Shown piece after piece: positions 5,840 through 12,408 of a stretch of DNA of 12,408 nucleotides (positions are counted from its first letter, which is position 1; the number at the start of each line of letters is the position of its first letter). This DNA is from CAZHRJ01 sp964534765. GTDB lineage: Bacteria; Lindowbacteria; 2-12-FULL-62-27. A program made the translations under genes and the position numbers. Location of the stretch: assembly GCA_964534765.1 (NCBI GenBank), contig CAZHRJ010000094.1, positions 1-12,408 of the forward strand, in the 5' to 3' direction. The notes under the pieces are model-generated. The model had not been told where the DNA came from. It searched no databases and saw only the letters and a list, made by a program, of their open reading frames with translations.

Positions 5840-6814
5840 CTAGGTCTCGATTTCGAATCCCAAAGATTCGATCATGCGGTGCGCTTCGCGGGCTTTCTGA
5901 CCCGGTGTCGTGAGATAGCCTTCCACGAAAATCGAGTTCGCCGGATAGAACACTCGGCAGGACTCCGGCCCGAAATTGAATTCCCGGCCGCCCGCGGCGC
6001 GAATGTCTTTTTTGGGATTGAGTAACCGAAAGAGGCTCAGAACCCGAAGACCCATCTCCCATGCCGTCCGGGGCCGGTCGGCCAGCGGTGTGCCGCGAAT
6101 CGGATGAAGGAAATTGACGGGGATGGAGTTGATATCCATGGACTGGATCGCAAACGCCAGATCCAGCACGTCGTCTTCCGTCTCACCCATCCCGACAATC
6201 CCGCCGGAACAGGTCTTTAGCCCCGCCGATTGAACCGCCCGGACCGTATCCACCCGGTCCTGGTAGGTGTGGGTCGTGCAGATTTGAGGATAAAACCGCT
6301 CGCTGCTGTTGAGATTATGGTTGATCCATCCGGCTCCCGCGTCTTTGAGAGCCGCCGCTTTGTGTTCATCCATGATCCCGAGCGAGCAGCAGATTTCGAG
6401 CGGGAAATCGGCTTTAATTTTTCGGATGCACCTGGAGAGATGGTCTATCTCATTCCACGTCGGACCCCGGCCGCTGGCGACGACACAATAGCGTTTCGCC
6501 TTCGCCTCCTCATGCGCCACCCGGGCGCCCTCGTAAATCTCTTCCATCGTCTTCAGCGGATAGACGGAAATATCCGATGTGGCGATCCGGGATTGAGAAC
6601 AGTAGAAACAATCCTCCGGACAAAGACCGGACCGGATATTATTGAGGACACAGATTTTGACTTTCCGGCCCCATGCGGCTTCGCGGACTCGAAAGGCCGC
6701 CGACATCAATTCGTCGAGTTCATCCGAAGGCGTCTGCATGCACTGCCGCGCCTCCTCCCGGGAAAACGTCCCCCCCGACAGGGCCCGATCCGACCATTCA
6801 CGGTAGACAGACAT
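5840..6814 (-). CDS. bioB: Biotin synthase BioB
   Basis: A radical-SAM enzyme that inserts sulfur into dethiobiotin, the last step of biotin synthesis; cytoplasmic, dimeric, with a 4Fe-4S and an auxiliary 2Fe-2S cluster. The radical-SAM motif is C65-P-E-D-C69-F-Y-C72. Other family landmarks are ICCSLGIMD, the NHNLNSSERFYP segment, CSGGIVGMGET, NFLHPIRGTPL and the C-terminal AAGGRE, whose Arg is the conserved 2Fe-2S ligand, then ANSIFVEGYLTT. The style matches the Bacillus-type rather than the E. coli-type enzyme. The 324-residue length is normal. The ATG at 6814 is preceded by TAGGAT at about 9 nt. It stands alone: no bioA, bioD or bioF is in the window, so the pathway must be scattered or lie elsewhere. 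It is divergent from the GT4 gene across 67 bp, in which no clear promoter or BirA site was seen. Confidence 0.96.
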   Translation of the reverse strand: MSVYREWSDRALSGGTFSREEARQCMQTPSDELDELMSAAFRVREAAWGRKVKICVLNNIRSGLCPEDCFYCSQSRIATSDISVYPLKTMEEIYEGARVAHEEAKAKRYCVVASGRGPTWNEIDHLSRCIRKIKADFPLEICCSLGIMDEHKAAALKDAGAGWINHNLNSSERFYPQICTTHTYQDRVDTVRAVQSAGLKTCSGGIVGMGETEDDVLDLAFAIQSMDINSIPVNFLHPIRGTPLADRPRTAWEMGLRVLSLFRLLNPKKDIRAAGGREFNFGPESCRVFYPANSIFVEGYLTTPGQKAREAHRMIESLGFEIET

Positions 6815-6881
6815 GGACGCATCCTATCTTTTGAACTAGTCTGCATCAAATGAAAATGCGCGTGGCCATGGGATCTCATCA

Positions 6882-8006
6882 GTGAAAATCGTTCTGGCAA
6901 GACAACGGATCGGGGCAATCTTCGGCGGCGCGGAAGGATACGTGGCGATGCTGGCCCAGGCGCTCTCGGACCTGGGCGCCGAAGTCCATCTACTGGCGCA
7001 ATCCTTCGATCCGGCGGTCGTGGCCTGCGGGTATCCGCTGGTTTCAGTTCCCGCGCGGCCGACGCATCTCTGGGCGCTCTGGCATTTCGCAGGCGCCGTC
7101 CGGAGATACATCACCGATCATCCGGACATGCCGCTCATCAGTTTCGATCGAATCCCCGGCGTTCCGTTCATACGAGCCGGGGACGGAACGCATGACTCCT
7201 ATATGGGCGCGGTTGGCATTCCCCGCATTCATCGTCTGACTCCCAAACACGCGTTGATGCTGTCGATGGAGCGCGCCGCCTACACCGATCCCGCTCTCCG
7301 CCTGATCTTCGCCAATTCCCGGCTGGTGGTCGGAGATCTGCGGGCGTCGTACGGCGTGCCGGACCAGATCATCCGGATCCTCTATACGGGTCTTCCTTCC
7401 CGCCCGGCCGCGAGCGGTTCTGATCGGCGGTCGGCGAGGACAAAACTGGGACTCGATGCAGGCGCGAGGGTTTTGTTGTTCGCGGGACACAACTACGAGC
7501 GCAAGGGCCTGCCGGCGCTGATGGAAGCGCTTCGGATGCTGAAGACCCAATCCGAGTTCCAATCACCGGCCGTCGAATGGACGCTGCTGGTCGCCGGCCG
7601 GGGCGATACGGTCAAATATGAGCAGATGAGCCGGCAGATGGGTCTGGCGCCGAGAATCCGATTTCTGGGGTCCTGCCCTTTGGAAGATGTCTTCGCGGCG
7701 TCCGACCTGCTGGTTCTGCCGACCCGTTACGATCCCTTCGCGCGGGTATGTCTGGAGGCCGCGCGTTCGGGGTTGCCGGTGGTAACCAGCCGCCGAAACG
7801 GATTTGCCGAGTGGATAGAGGACGGCAAAGGATTTGTCCAGGACGATCCCATGGATGTTCCGCGGCTGGCCTCGATTCTCCAGCACTGCCATGGTCTGGA
7901 TTTGCCCGCGGCCGGCCGCAACCTTCGGGAACGTACCAGCGCGCTGACCATCGAACAGAACGCGAGAGATATTCTTTCGGCGGTGAAGGAAAGTCTTGGC
8001 GTCTAG
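6882..8006 (+). CDS. WaaG-like GT4 glycosyltransferase, LPS core
   Basis: A 374-residue retaining glycosyltransferase with two Rossmann-like halves (GT-B fold). The N-terminal glycine loop GGAEG starts at residue 15. The C-terminal half has LLFAGHNYERKG (phosphate-binding Arg/Lys) and D284-P-F-A-R-V-C-L-E292, the E-x7-E motif with Asp in first place, followed by AARSGLPVVTS. SFDRIPGVPFIRAGDGTH and the MERAAY segment match WaaG, which adds the first outer-core hexose to heptose. It acts on the cytoplasmic face of the inner membrane. The start is a GTG with only a weak GGGAT upstream (6870-6873). The waaC-like gene begins 11 nt before its stop, so the two are cotranscribed. The glycosyltransferase class is certain. 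The acceptor and sugar are not, since this family also has members in other polysaccharide pathways. Confidence 0.88.
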   Translation: MKIVLARQRIGAIFGGAEGYVAMLAQALSDLGAEVHLLAQSFDPAVVACGYPLVSVPARPTHLWALWHFAGAVRRYITDHPDMPLISFDRIPGVPFIRAGDGTHDSYMGAVGIPRIHRLTPKHALMLSMERAAYTDPALRLIFANSRLVVGDLRASYGVPDQIIRILYTGLPSRPAASGSDRRSARTKLGLDAGARVLLFAGHNYERKGLPALMEALRMLKTQSEFQSPAVEWTLLVAGRGDTVKYEQMSRQMGLAPRIRFLGSCPLEDVFAASDLLVLPTRYDPFARVCLEAARSGLPVVTSRRNGFAEWIEDGKGFVQDDPMDVPRLASILQHCHGLDLPAAGRNLRERTSALTIEQNARDILSAVKESLGV

Positions 8007-8979
8007 GCCGCGCGCGCTGATCATCAAACCGAGTTCTCTCGGAGACATTGTCCATGCGCTGCCTGTCGCGTCGGTTCTGACCGAGCGGGGGTTCGAGGTC
8101 CATTTCGCCGCCCGGCGGGAATACCGCCCGTTTCTTGAGCTGTGTCCGGCCCTGGCGGAAATTCTGGACTTTCCGTCCCGTGTTGGTGAATCGGTTCGGT
8201 TTCTGTCCAGCCTCCGGCGGTGCGAATACGACTGCGTGATCGATTTGCAGGGATTGTTCCGTTCGGCCCTGGCGGGAGCTTTCAGCCGGAGTCGCCGTCG
8301 CCTGGGGCTGCCGGATTCACGGGAGGGGTCCCTTTTTTTCTATGACGAAATCGTGACGTATCCGCTTGGAGTCCGGCATGCCGTGGACCGGTACCGATGC
8401 GTCCTTCCCCGTCTGTTCGACGGCTATCCGCTGGACGTGCCCGACGTTCCGCCGGCGCCGGACGTTCGGTTCGAACTGAATATTCCCTCGGAGGCCCGGG
8501 ATGAAGCGGCGCGATTGACGGGGCCGGAGGCGTATGTCGTCCTTTCCCCCCTGGCCCGCCGGTTTGACAAACTCTGGCCGCAAGAGGCTTGGAATCAGCT
8601 GGGCCGTCGCCTGTTTGACCGGGGTATCCGAATGATCCTGGTCGGCCGGGGCAGCGAACGCGGCGATCGCCGCGCCGGCGCGGGATCGTGGAGCGGGCCA
8701 TGGACGAATCTGTTGAACCGGACAACGATTCCGGTTCTTTGCGCCGTTCTTTCCCGCGCCCGGATGTGCGTGACTGTGGACAGCGCGCCCATGCATCTGG
8801 CCGCCGCGTTTTCAGTTCCCGTGGTCGCGCTCTTCGGGCCGACCGATCCGGCGAAAGTCGGACCCTATTCCCGCCGGCGGATGATCCTCCGCGTCCACGG
8901 CTCCAGCCATGTCGACCTCTCGGATCTGAATCCCTCTCACGTCACGGCGGTTGTCCTGTCGGAACTGGAAAGGAGTTGA
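7996..8979 (+). CDS. waaC: WaaC-like ADP-heptose:LPS heptosyltransferase I (GT9)
   Basis: A 327-residue GT9 enzyme that should add the first L-glycero-D-manno-heptose to Kdo-lipid A, on the cytoplasmic face of the inner membrane. The N-terminal motif is LIIKPSSLGDIVHALP with the conserved Asp at D17. The middle has VIDLQGLFRSAL and GLPDSREGSLFFYDE, typical of Hep-I, and the C-terminal nucleotide-sugar site is VDSAPMHLAAA, then VALFGPTDPAKVGPY. The start is TTG at 7996 inside the previous gene; GAAGGAAA (7985-7992) at good spacing supports it, and no better start keeps the KPSSLGD motif near the N-terminus. Its stop is only 2 bp from the stop of the convergent waaQ-like gene, leaving no room for a terminator. 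WaaC rather than WaaF is chosen from the KPSSLGD and EGS-FFY features. Confidence 0.9.
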   Translation: MASRPRALIIKPSSLGDIVHALPVASVLTERGFEVHFAARREYRPFLELCPALAEILDFPSRVGESVRFLSSLRRCEYDCVIDLQGLFRSALAGAFSRSRRRLGLPDSREGSLFFYDEIVTYPLGVRHAVDRYRCVLPRLFDGYPLDVPDVPPAPDVRFELNIPSEARDEAARLTGPEAYVVLSPLARRFDKLWPQEAWNQLGRRLFDRGIRMILVGRGSERGDRRAGAGSWSGPWTNLLNRTTIPVLCAVLSRARMCVTVDSAPMHLAAAFSVPVVALFGPTDPAKVGPYSRRRMILRVHGSSHVDLSDLNPSHVTAVVLSELERS

Positions 8980-8981
8980 AT

Positions 8982-10010
8982 TTATTCCGCCGACATCAGT
9001 TGCCTGGCCGCGTCCAGGACCTCCCGGGGATGAATGTCCTCCAGACAGCGCGACCGTTTGGTGCCGGCGCATCCGTCCTGTCCGCAGGGACAGCAGGACC
9101 AACCGGTGCGCTGCACCGTTCGATAGGGCACGCGCCATGGGTGCCACTCTTTTTGTCCCGAGGGTCCAAAGAGCGCGACCACCGGCGTGCCGACCGCGGC
9201 GGCAATGTGGACCGGCGCGCTGTCGACACCGACAAAGAGCCGAGCCCGGCGAATGAGAGCCGCCAGAGTCAGCAGGTCGGTCCGGCCGGCAAGGCAAATC
9301 GGGCGAGTCCGGCACAGAGACAGAATGTTCGAAATTTTTTCAAGCTCCGCCGGCGCCGGCGCCGAGGTGACGACTGGGGTCAATCCCAGTTCCGGATCGC
9401 AGGCGTCCAGAAAGGCCGCGGTGGCGGCATCGGTCCAACATTTGAACAGCCATCGCGACAGGGGATGCACCAACACCAGCGGCTGATGCGCGCCAACGGC
9501 GCACTCCCAGAGCAGTTCCGCGGCCCGAGTTTCCGCGGCGGCGGGAATGGCCAATCGAATCCTGTAATCGTCGTCGGACTGCGGGATGGCGTCGGCCAGA
9601 GAAACGAGTTCCAGATTCGCCAGCGTGGTGTGAGACTGGCCGATGGGACACGTCCGGGTATAAAGAGGCCATGCCGGCATACGTTTTCGAAATTGATAGC
9701 CCAGCCGCTGCGGCGCTCCGGAAATCAGTCCCCATAACGCGCTCCGGGAATCCCACGAAAAATCGACCGAAAGATCAAATGACCGCCGGTGCAATTCGGC
9801 CGCAAGCTGGATGCGCTCGCCATAGTCGGCCGGAAATTCGATCACCTCATCCACGAATGGCAGGACCCGGAAGAGTTCAGATCCGCCGCCCTGCCGGGGA
9901 ACCAGATAGGTCAGGCGCGACCCGGGATATCTCTTTTTCAGAAGCGCCAGTGCCGGCGTTGCCAGCAGGTTGTCGCCGACGTGGCGAAGTTTGATGGCGA
10001 GAATGTTCAT
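8982..10010 (-). CDS. waaQ: WaaQ-like heptosyltransferase (GT9), putative Hep-III
   Basis: A second GT9 enzyme, 342 residues, expected to add a further heptose to the LPS inner core. The start MNILAIKLRHVGDNLLATPAL carries the KLRHxGD signature of the WaaQ branch, with D13. Next come VDFSWDSRSALWGLISGA, the sugar-nucleotide site VDSAPVHIAAA, then VALFGPSGQKEWHPWR. Near the C-terminus is a cysteine cluster, C306, C307, C309, C314 and C322, then LEDI, a version of the PC-rich segment seen in many GT9 enzymes and possibly structural. The ATG at 10010 has no purine-rich Shine-Dalgarno, and the gene starts 28 nt after a tRNA-Arg on the same strand, so tRNA and mRNA may be one transcript. The substrate (Hep-II or Hep-III position) is not settled by sequence. 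Confidence 0.88.
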   Translation of the reverse strand: MNILAIKLRHVGDNLLATPALALLKKRYPGSRLTYLVPRQGGGSELFRVLPFVDEVIEFPADYGERIQLAAELHRRSFDLSVDFSWDSRSALWGLISGAPQRLGYQFRKRMPAWPLYTRTCPIGQSHTTLANLELVSLADAIPQSDDDYRIRLAIPAAAETRAAELLWECAVGAHQPLVLVHPLSRWLFKCWTDAATAAFLDACDPELGLTPVVTSAPAPAELEKISNILSLCRTRPICLAGRTDLLTLAALIRRARLFVGVDSAPVHIAAAVGTPVVALFGPSGQKEWHPWRVPYRTVQRTGWSCCPCGQDGCAGTKRSRCLEDIHPREVLDAARQLMSAE

Positions 10011-10038
10011 AGGGCCAGTGTACCACTAATCCCGGATT

Positions 10039-10112
10039 CGCGCCCGGAGGGAGTCGAACCCCCGACCTACAGCTCCGGAGGCTGTCGCTCTATCCAGCTG
10101 AGCTACGGGCGC
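10039..10112 (-). tRNA. tRNA-Arg (anticodon CCG)
   Basis: A complete 74-nt cloverleaf on the minus strand. The acceptor arms GCGCCCG and CGGGCGC pair over 7 bp, with a G discriminator. The D arm is GCTC/GAGC. The anticodon stem ACAGC/GCTGT encloses the loop CTCCGGA with anticodon CCG, reading the Arg codon CGG. The variable loop is 5 nt, and the T arm carries the TTCGACT loop. The 3' CCA is not encoded. The waaQ-like gene follows at 28 nt in the same direction. No clear promoter was identified in the 157 bp between this tRNA and the divergent alr gene. Confidence 0.97.
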
Positions 10113-10269
10113 ATGCGGGCGACCGTACCCGGAGGGTGCAGGCGCAAACATGGATGCTTCCGTATCGACCAAACGCGCCCACTCAATCAAACCGAACCTC
10201 TTCCGTCAATCCTCCATCCGGCGCGGGTCATTTACAAGACAGCCGAAGGATCATAAGGTGCATCTCTGC

Positions 10270-11427
10270 ATGGAAAGCCGCTGGAAAGTCCGGCGTCCGG
10301 CATGGGTGGAAATCCGTCTTGACCGGATTCTTCGAAATGCCCGGCGATTTCAAACGATGCTCCGATCGGCCGATCTGGCGGTCGTCGTCAAGGCCGATGC
10401 GTACGGCCACGGCTTGGAACCGGTCGCTTCGGCGCTCTATCGCGGCGGGGTTCGATGGTTTTGCGTTTCAACCGCCGAGGAGGCTCACCGCCTGCGGGAT
10501 CGGATCAGCCGCGCTCACATCCTCATCATGGGTCCGGTGGATCGACGCGACGTCCCGGGTCTGGCCCGGCGCGCCATCATCTTTACGTTATTCAATATCG
10601 ATTTCGCGGACGAACTCGACCGGCTGTCGCGGCGGCTGGATCGGAAGATCGATGTCCATCTGAAAATTGACACCGGCATGAACCGTCTGGGTGTTCCCTG
10701 GAAACAGGCCGGAGATTTCGCTCTGCGTCTGGGACTTTTTCGAGGCGTTCATGTCCAGGGCATCTATTCTCATCTGGCAACGTCGCTTGAGGATCTGGCG
10801 TTCATGCATACCCAGCGTAGTCGATTTGAATTCTGTCTTCGGCAAATGCGCCGTCTGCGTCTCACGCCCCGAATCCGGCATCTGGCCAATACCGGCGGTG
10901 TGATGGTTTCGCCCCGGTTTCACTACGATATGGCAAGGGTCGGACTCGGCCTCTACGGGATCGCCCCGCGGCCGGCGCGGTTGGGCATCGCGCAGATCGA
11001 GCAAGCGATGGCGGTCAAGGCGCGGCTGATTTCAATCAAATGGGTTGAGGCTGGATCGGGCGTTGGGTACGGACTGGCCGGCAGGGTCAGCCGGCTGACG
11101 CCGGTTGGTGTTGTTCAAGTGGGTTATGCGGACGGGCTTGACTGGTGTTTGAGCCAGCCCAACCAGCCAGCGCGATCCCCCGCCCATGCCCTCTTTCGCG
11201 GCCGGCAACTGCCGCTCATCGGGCGTATTTGCATGGATCAGTGTTTTCTGGATTTGACCGCGGTGGTGGATGAAATTGAGATCGGCGATCCCATTTTGAT
11301 CCTGGGACAGGAAGCGGAGCACGGCGACATCTCGCACTGGGATATGGCCCGGAAAATAGGGACCATTCCCTACGAAGTCATGACCGGGTTTGGCAAACGC
11401 CTCCCGAGAAAATATCTGAACGGATAG
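10270..11427 (+). CDS. alr: Alanine racemase
   Basis: A PLP enzyme of 385 residues that interconverts L- and D-alanine for peptidoglycan. The PLP lysine is K41 in VVVKADAYGHG. The second catalytic base is Y267 in GSGVGYGL. HLKIDTGMNRLG, HLANTGGVM, ARVGLGLYGI (the Arg contacts the PLP ring), VGYADGL, GRICMDQ and TIPYEVMTGFGKRLPRKY are all family landmarks, in the right order: an N-terminal TIM barrel and a C-terminal beta domain. The ATG at 10270 was chosen because AAGGTG (10255-10260) precedes it at 9 nt and the protein then begins close to the conserved AWVEI strand. A start at 10150 would add 40 residues of no alanine-racemase character. thiL follows after 4 bp, so the two form an operon. 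Confidence 0.96.
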   Translation: MESRWKVRRPAWVEIRLDRILRNARRFQTMLRSADLAVVVKADAYGHGLEPVASALYRGGVRWFCVSTAEEAHRLRDRISRAHILIMGPVDRRDVPGLARRAIIFTLFNIDFADELDRLSRRLDRKIDVHLKIDTGMNRLGVPWKQAGDFALRLGLFRGVHVQGIYSHLATSLEDLAFMHTQRSRFEFCLRQMRRLRLTPRIRHLANTGGVMVSPRFHYDMARVGLGLYGIAPRPARLGIAQIEQAMAVKARLISIKWVEAGSGVGYGLAGRVSRLTPVGVVQVGYADGLDWCLSQPNQPARSPAHALFRGRQLPLIGRICMDQCFLDLTAVVDEIEIGDPILILGQEAEHGDISHWDMARKIGTIPYEVMTGFGKRLPRKYLNG

Positions 11428-11431
11428 ACCG

Positions 11432-12408
11432 ATGACCAAACGTCGCGGCAGAGGAAAACTGAATGAAGGCGCAGTTCTAGCGGAAATATACCGGCGATTC
11501 GCCCTCCGCCCTCCGGATCGGCGCCGCGGCGTCCGGGTCGGTGTGGGCGATGACGCGGCCTGGATCCGGATCGGCGGAGCGGATCTGATCGTCACGACGG
11601 ACTGTGTGGTCGACGGCGTCGACTTCGACGGTTCGCGCGTATCCTGGGCGGATGCGGCCTGGAAAGCGGTATCGGCGTCCGTGTCCGATCTGTATGCCTC
11701 GGGCGCCCGGCCACTGGCATTCCTCGTGTCGGCGGGAATTCCTCCAGCGGCCACGCCCCGGCGGGTCCGGCAGCTCCTCTCAGGCATTCAGTCCGCCGCC
11801 GCCGTTCACAGGGCCAGCGTCATCGGCGGTGACCTGACCCGATCCGATTCCCTGTTTCTGGATGTCTGCTCATTTGGCACGCCGGCCGGCGGCATGTTCA
11901 AGTCCCGATCCGGCGCGCGGCCTGGCGACTTTCTATTTCTGTCGGCTCCAGTCGGCGCCGCTCGCGCGGGTCTGCTCCTGATGCAGCGTGGTCTTTCCGT
12001 GCCGAGCTCTCTCAAACAGGCGCAGATCCGTCCGACCGCTCCGCGTGACGCGGGTCTGCGGCTCGCCCGGGAGTCTGCCGTATCGGCCATGATGGACGTC
12101 TCTGACGGACTTTTGATTGATCTTAATCGCCTGTGCATTGCCAGCTCCGTCCGTGCGGATATCCTGCCCGGCCAGGTGCCGGTGATGCCCGTGACACGGC
12201 GCGCGTTTGATCGTCTCCATCGAAGGCCAGTCGAAGAAGCAATGATGGGGGGGGAAGACTATTGCCTGCTGTTTACCGTCCGGCCCCCTGTTCCCCGATG
12301 GATCCGTTCCCGGTATTATCCGATAGGCCGGATCGGCCGTCGCATGGGCCGCCAGGGCGCTATATATAATATGGAGAGGCGCCCCCCCGGTTTGTTGCCG
12401 GTCAGGGG
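11432..12408 (+). CDS. thiL: Thiamine-monophosphate kinase ThiL (partial at 3' end)
   Basis: An ATP-dependent enzyme that phosphorylates thiamine monophosphate to thiamine diphosphate, the last step of the pathway. It belongs to the PurM/AIR-synthase-like fold. The Mg2+/ATP motifs are visible in order: GDDA (39-42), TTDCVVDGVDF (55-65), SVSDL (83-87), GGDLTR (132-137), DVSDG (222-226) and MMGGEDY (271-277). The frame is open from the ATG at 11432 to the window end, 325 complete codons. The last residues, LLPVRG, stand just where the family ends with a Gly-Tyr-Asp-His-Phe-like sequence, so only a handful of codons should be missing. It begins 4 bp after the alr stop and has no obvious Shine-Dalgarno of its own, which suggests coupling to alr. 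A run of eight G (12247-12254) falls inside the MMGGED motif. Confidence 0.93.
   Translation, partial: MTKRRGRGKLNEGAVLAEIYRRFALRPPDRRRGVRVGVGDDAAWIRIGGADLIVTTDCVVDGVDFDGSRVSWADAAWKAVSASVSDLYASGARPLAFLVSAGIPPAATPRRVRQLLSGIQSAAAVHRASVIGGDLTRSDSLFLDVCSFGTPAGGMFKSRSGARPGDFLFLSAPVGAARAGLLLMQRGLSVPSSLKQAQIRPTAPRDAGLRLARESAVSAMMDVSDGLLIDLNRLCIASSVRADILPGQVPVMPVTRRAFDRLHRRPVEEAMMGGEDYCLLFTVRPPVPRWIRSRYYPIGRIGRRMGRQGAIYNMERRPPGLLPVR

Noticed and set aside
5853..5871. Perfect 7-bp hairpin TCGAATC-CCAAA-GATTCGA near the end of bioB as a terminator
   Set aside because: It lies inside the bioB coding sequence and has no T-run on either strand; it may be chance.
6815..6881. BirA-type operator between bioB and the GT4 gene
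   Set aside because: Only a loose TTGA...TCAA dyad is present (6831-6849); it does not match the known biotin-operator pattern well enough.
8688..9737. 349-codon open frame on the plus strand
   Set aside because: It is a shadow of the end of the waaC-like gene and of the antisense of the waaQ-like gene, low in hydrophobic residues and lacking motifs; both real genes have clear GT9 signatures.
10150..10269. 40-residue N-terminal extension of alanine racemase
   Set aside because: No similarity to the family in that stretch, and a well-placed AAGGTG supports the ATG at 10270.

Overview
The window is GC-rich, gene-dense bacterial chromosome. It codes for lipopolysaccharide-core glycosyltransferases (a WaaG-like GT4 enzyme and two GT9 heptosyltransferases) and for a small exported protein with an outer-membrane-barrel look, so the host is a Gram-negative (diderm) organism. 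The core genes point to a free-living bacterium of the Nitrospirota or deltaproteobacterial kind, but that placement is only an impression from protein style. No marker here fixes the phylum.

Layout. 1-1018 (minus): the first codons of an unknown gene, translationally coupled to cbiM, the S-component of a cobalt/nickel ECF transporter, with a good promoter at 1066-1093. 1149-1970 (plus): uppP, undecaprenyl-diphosphate phosphatase, divergent from cbiM. 2036-2290 (minus): a tiny protein that is 39% histidine, probably a nickel/cobalt/zinc-binding protein. 2492-3215 (plus): a VapBC-type toxin-antitoxin pair with a promoter containing a perfect 9-bp inverted repeat and an antitoxin mRNA predicted to be leaderless. 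3391-5830 (plus): an exported 200-residue protein of unknown function, then a TMTC-like multispanning membrane protein (GT-C glycosyltransferase type) with C-terminal TPRs. 5840-6814 (minus): bioB. 6882-8979 (plus): a WaaG-like glycosyltransferase overlapping a WaaC-like heptosyltransferase. 8982-10112 (minus): tRNA-Arg(CCG) followed 28 nt later by a WaaQ-like heptosyltransferase. 10270-12408 (plus): alr, alanine racemase, and thiL, thiamine-monophosphate kinase, which runs off the right edge a few codons before its expected end.

Most of the window is envelope and cofactor housekeeping. UppP (lipid carrier recycling) and Alr (D-alanine) serve peptidoglycan. The three glycosyltransferases build the inner core of LPS. 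BioB and ThiL make biotin and thiamine diphosphate. CbiM with its truncated partner takes up cobalt or nickel, and the His-rich protein may buffer the same metals. The accessory part is 2036-5830: the His-rich protein, the toxin-antitoxin module, the orphan exported protein and the TMTC-like enzyme.

No stretch longer than 300 bases lacks a gene. The largest gaps are 2291-2526 (His-rich/vapB divergent region), 3216-3390 and 10113-10269 (tRNA/alr divergent region). No insertion sequence, CRISPR array, rRNA or phage gene was seen.
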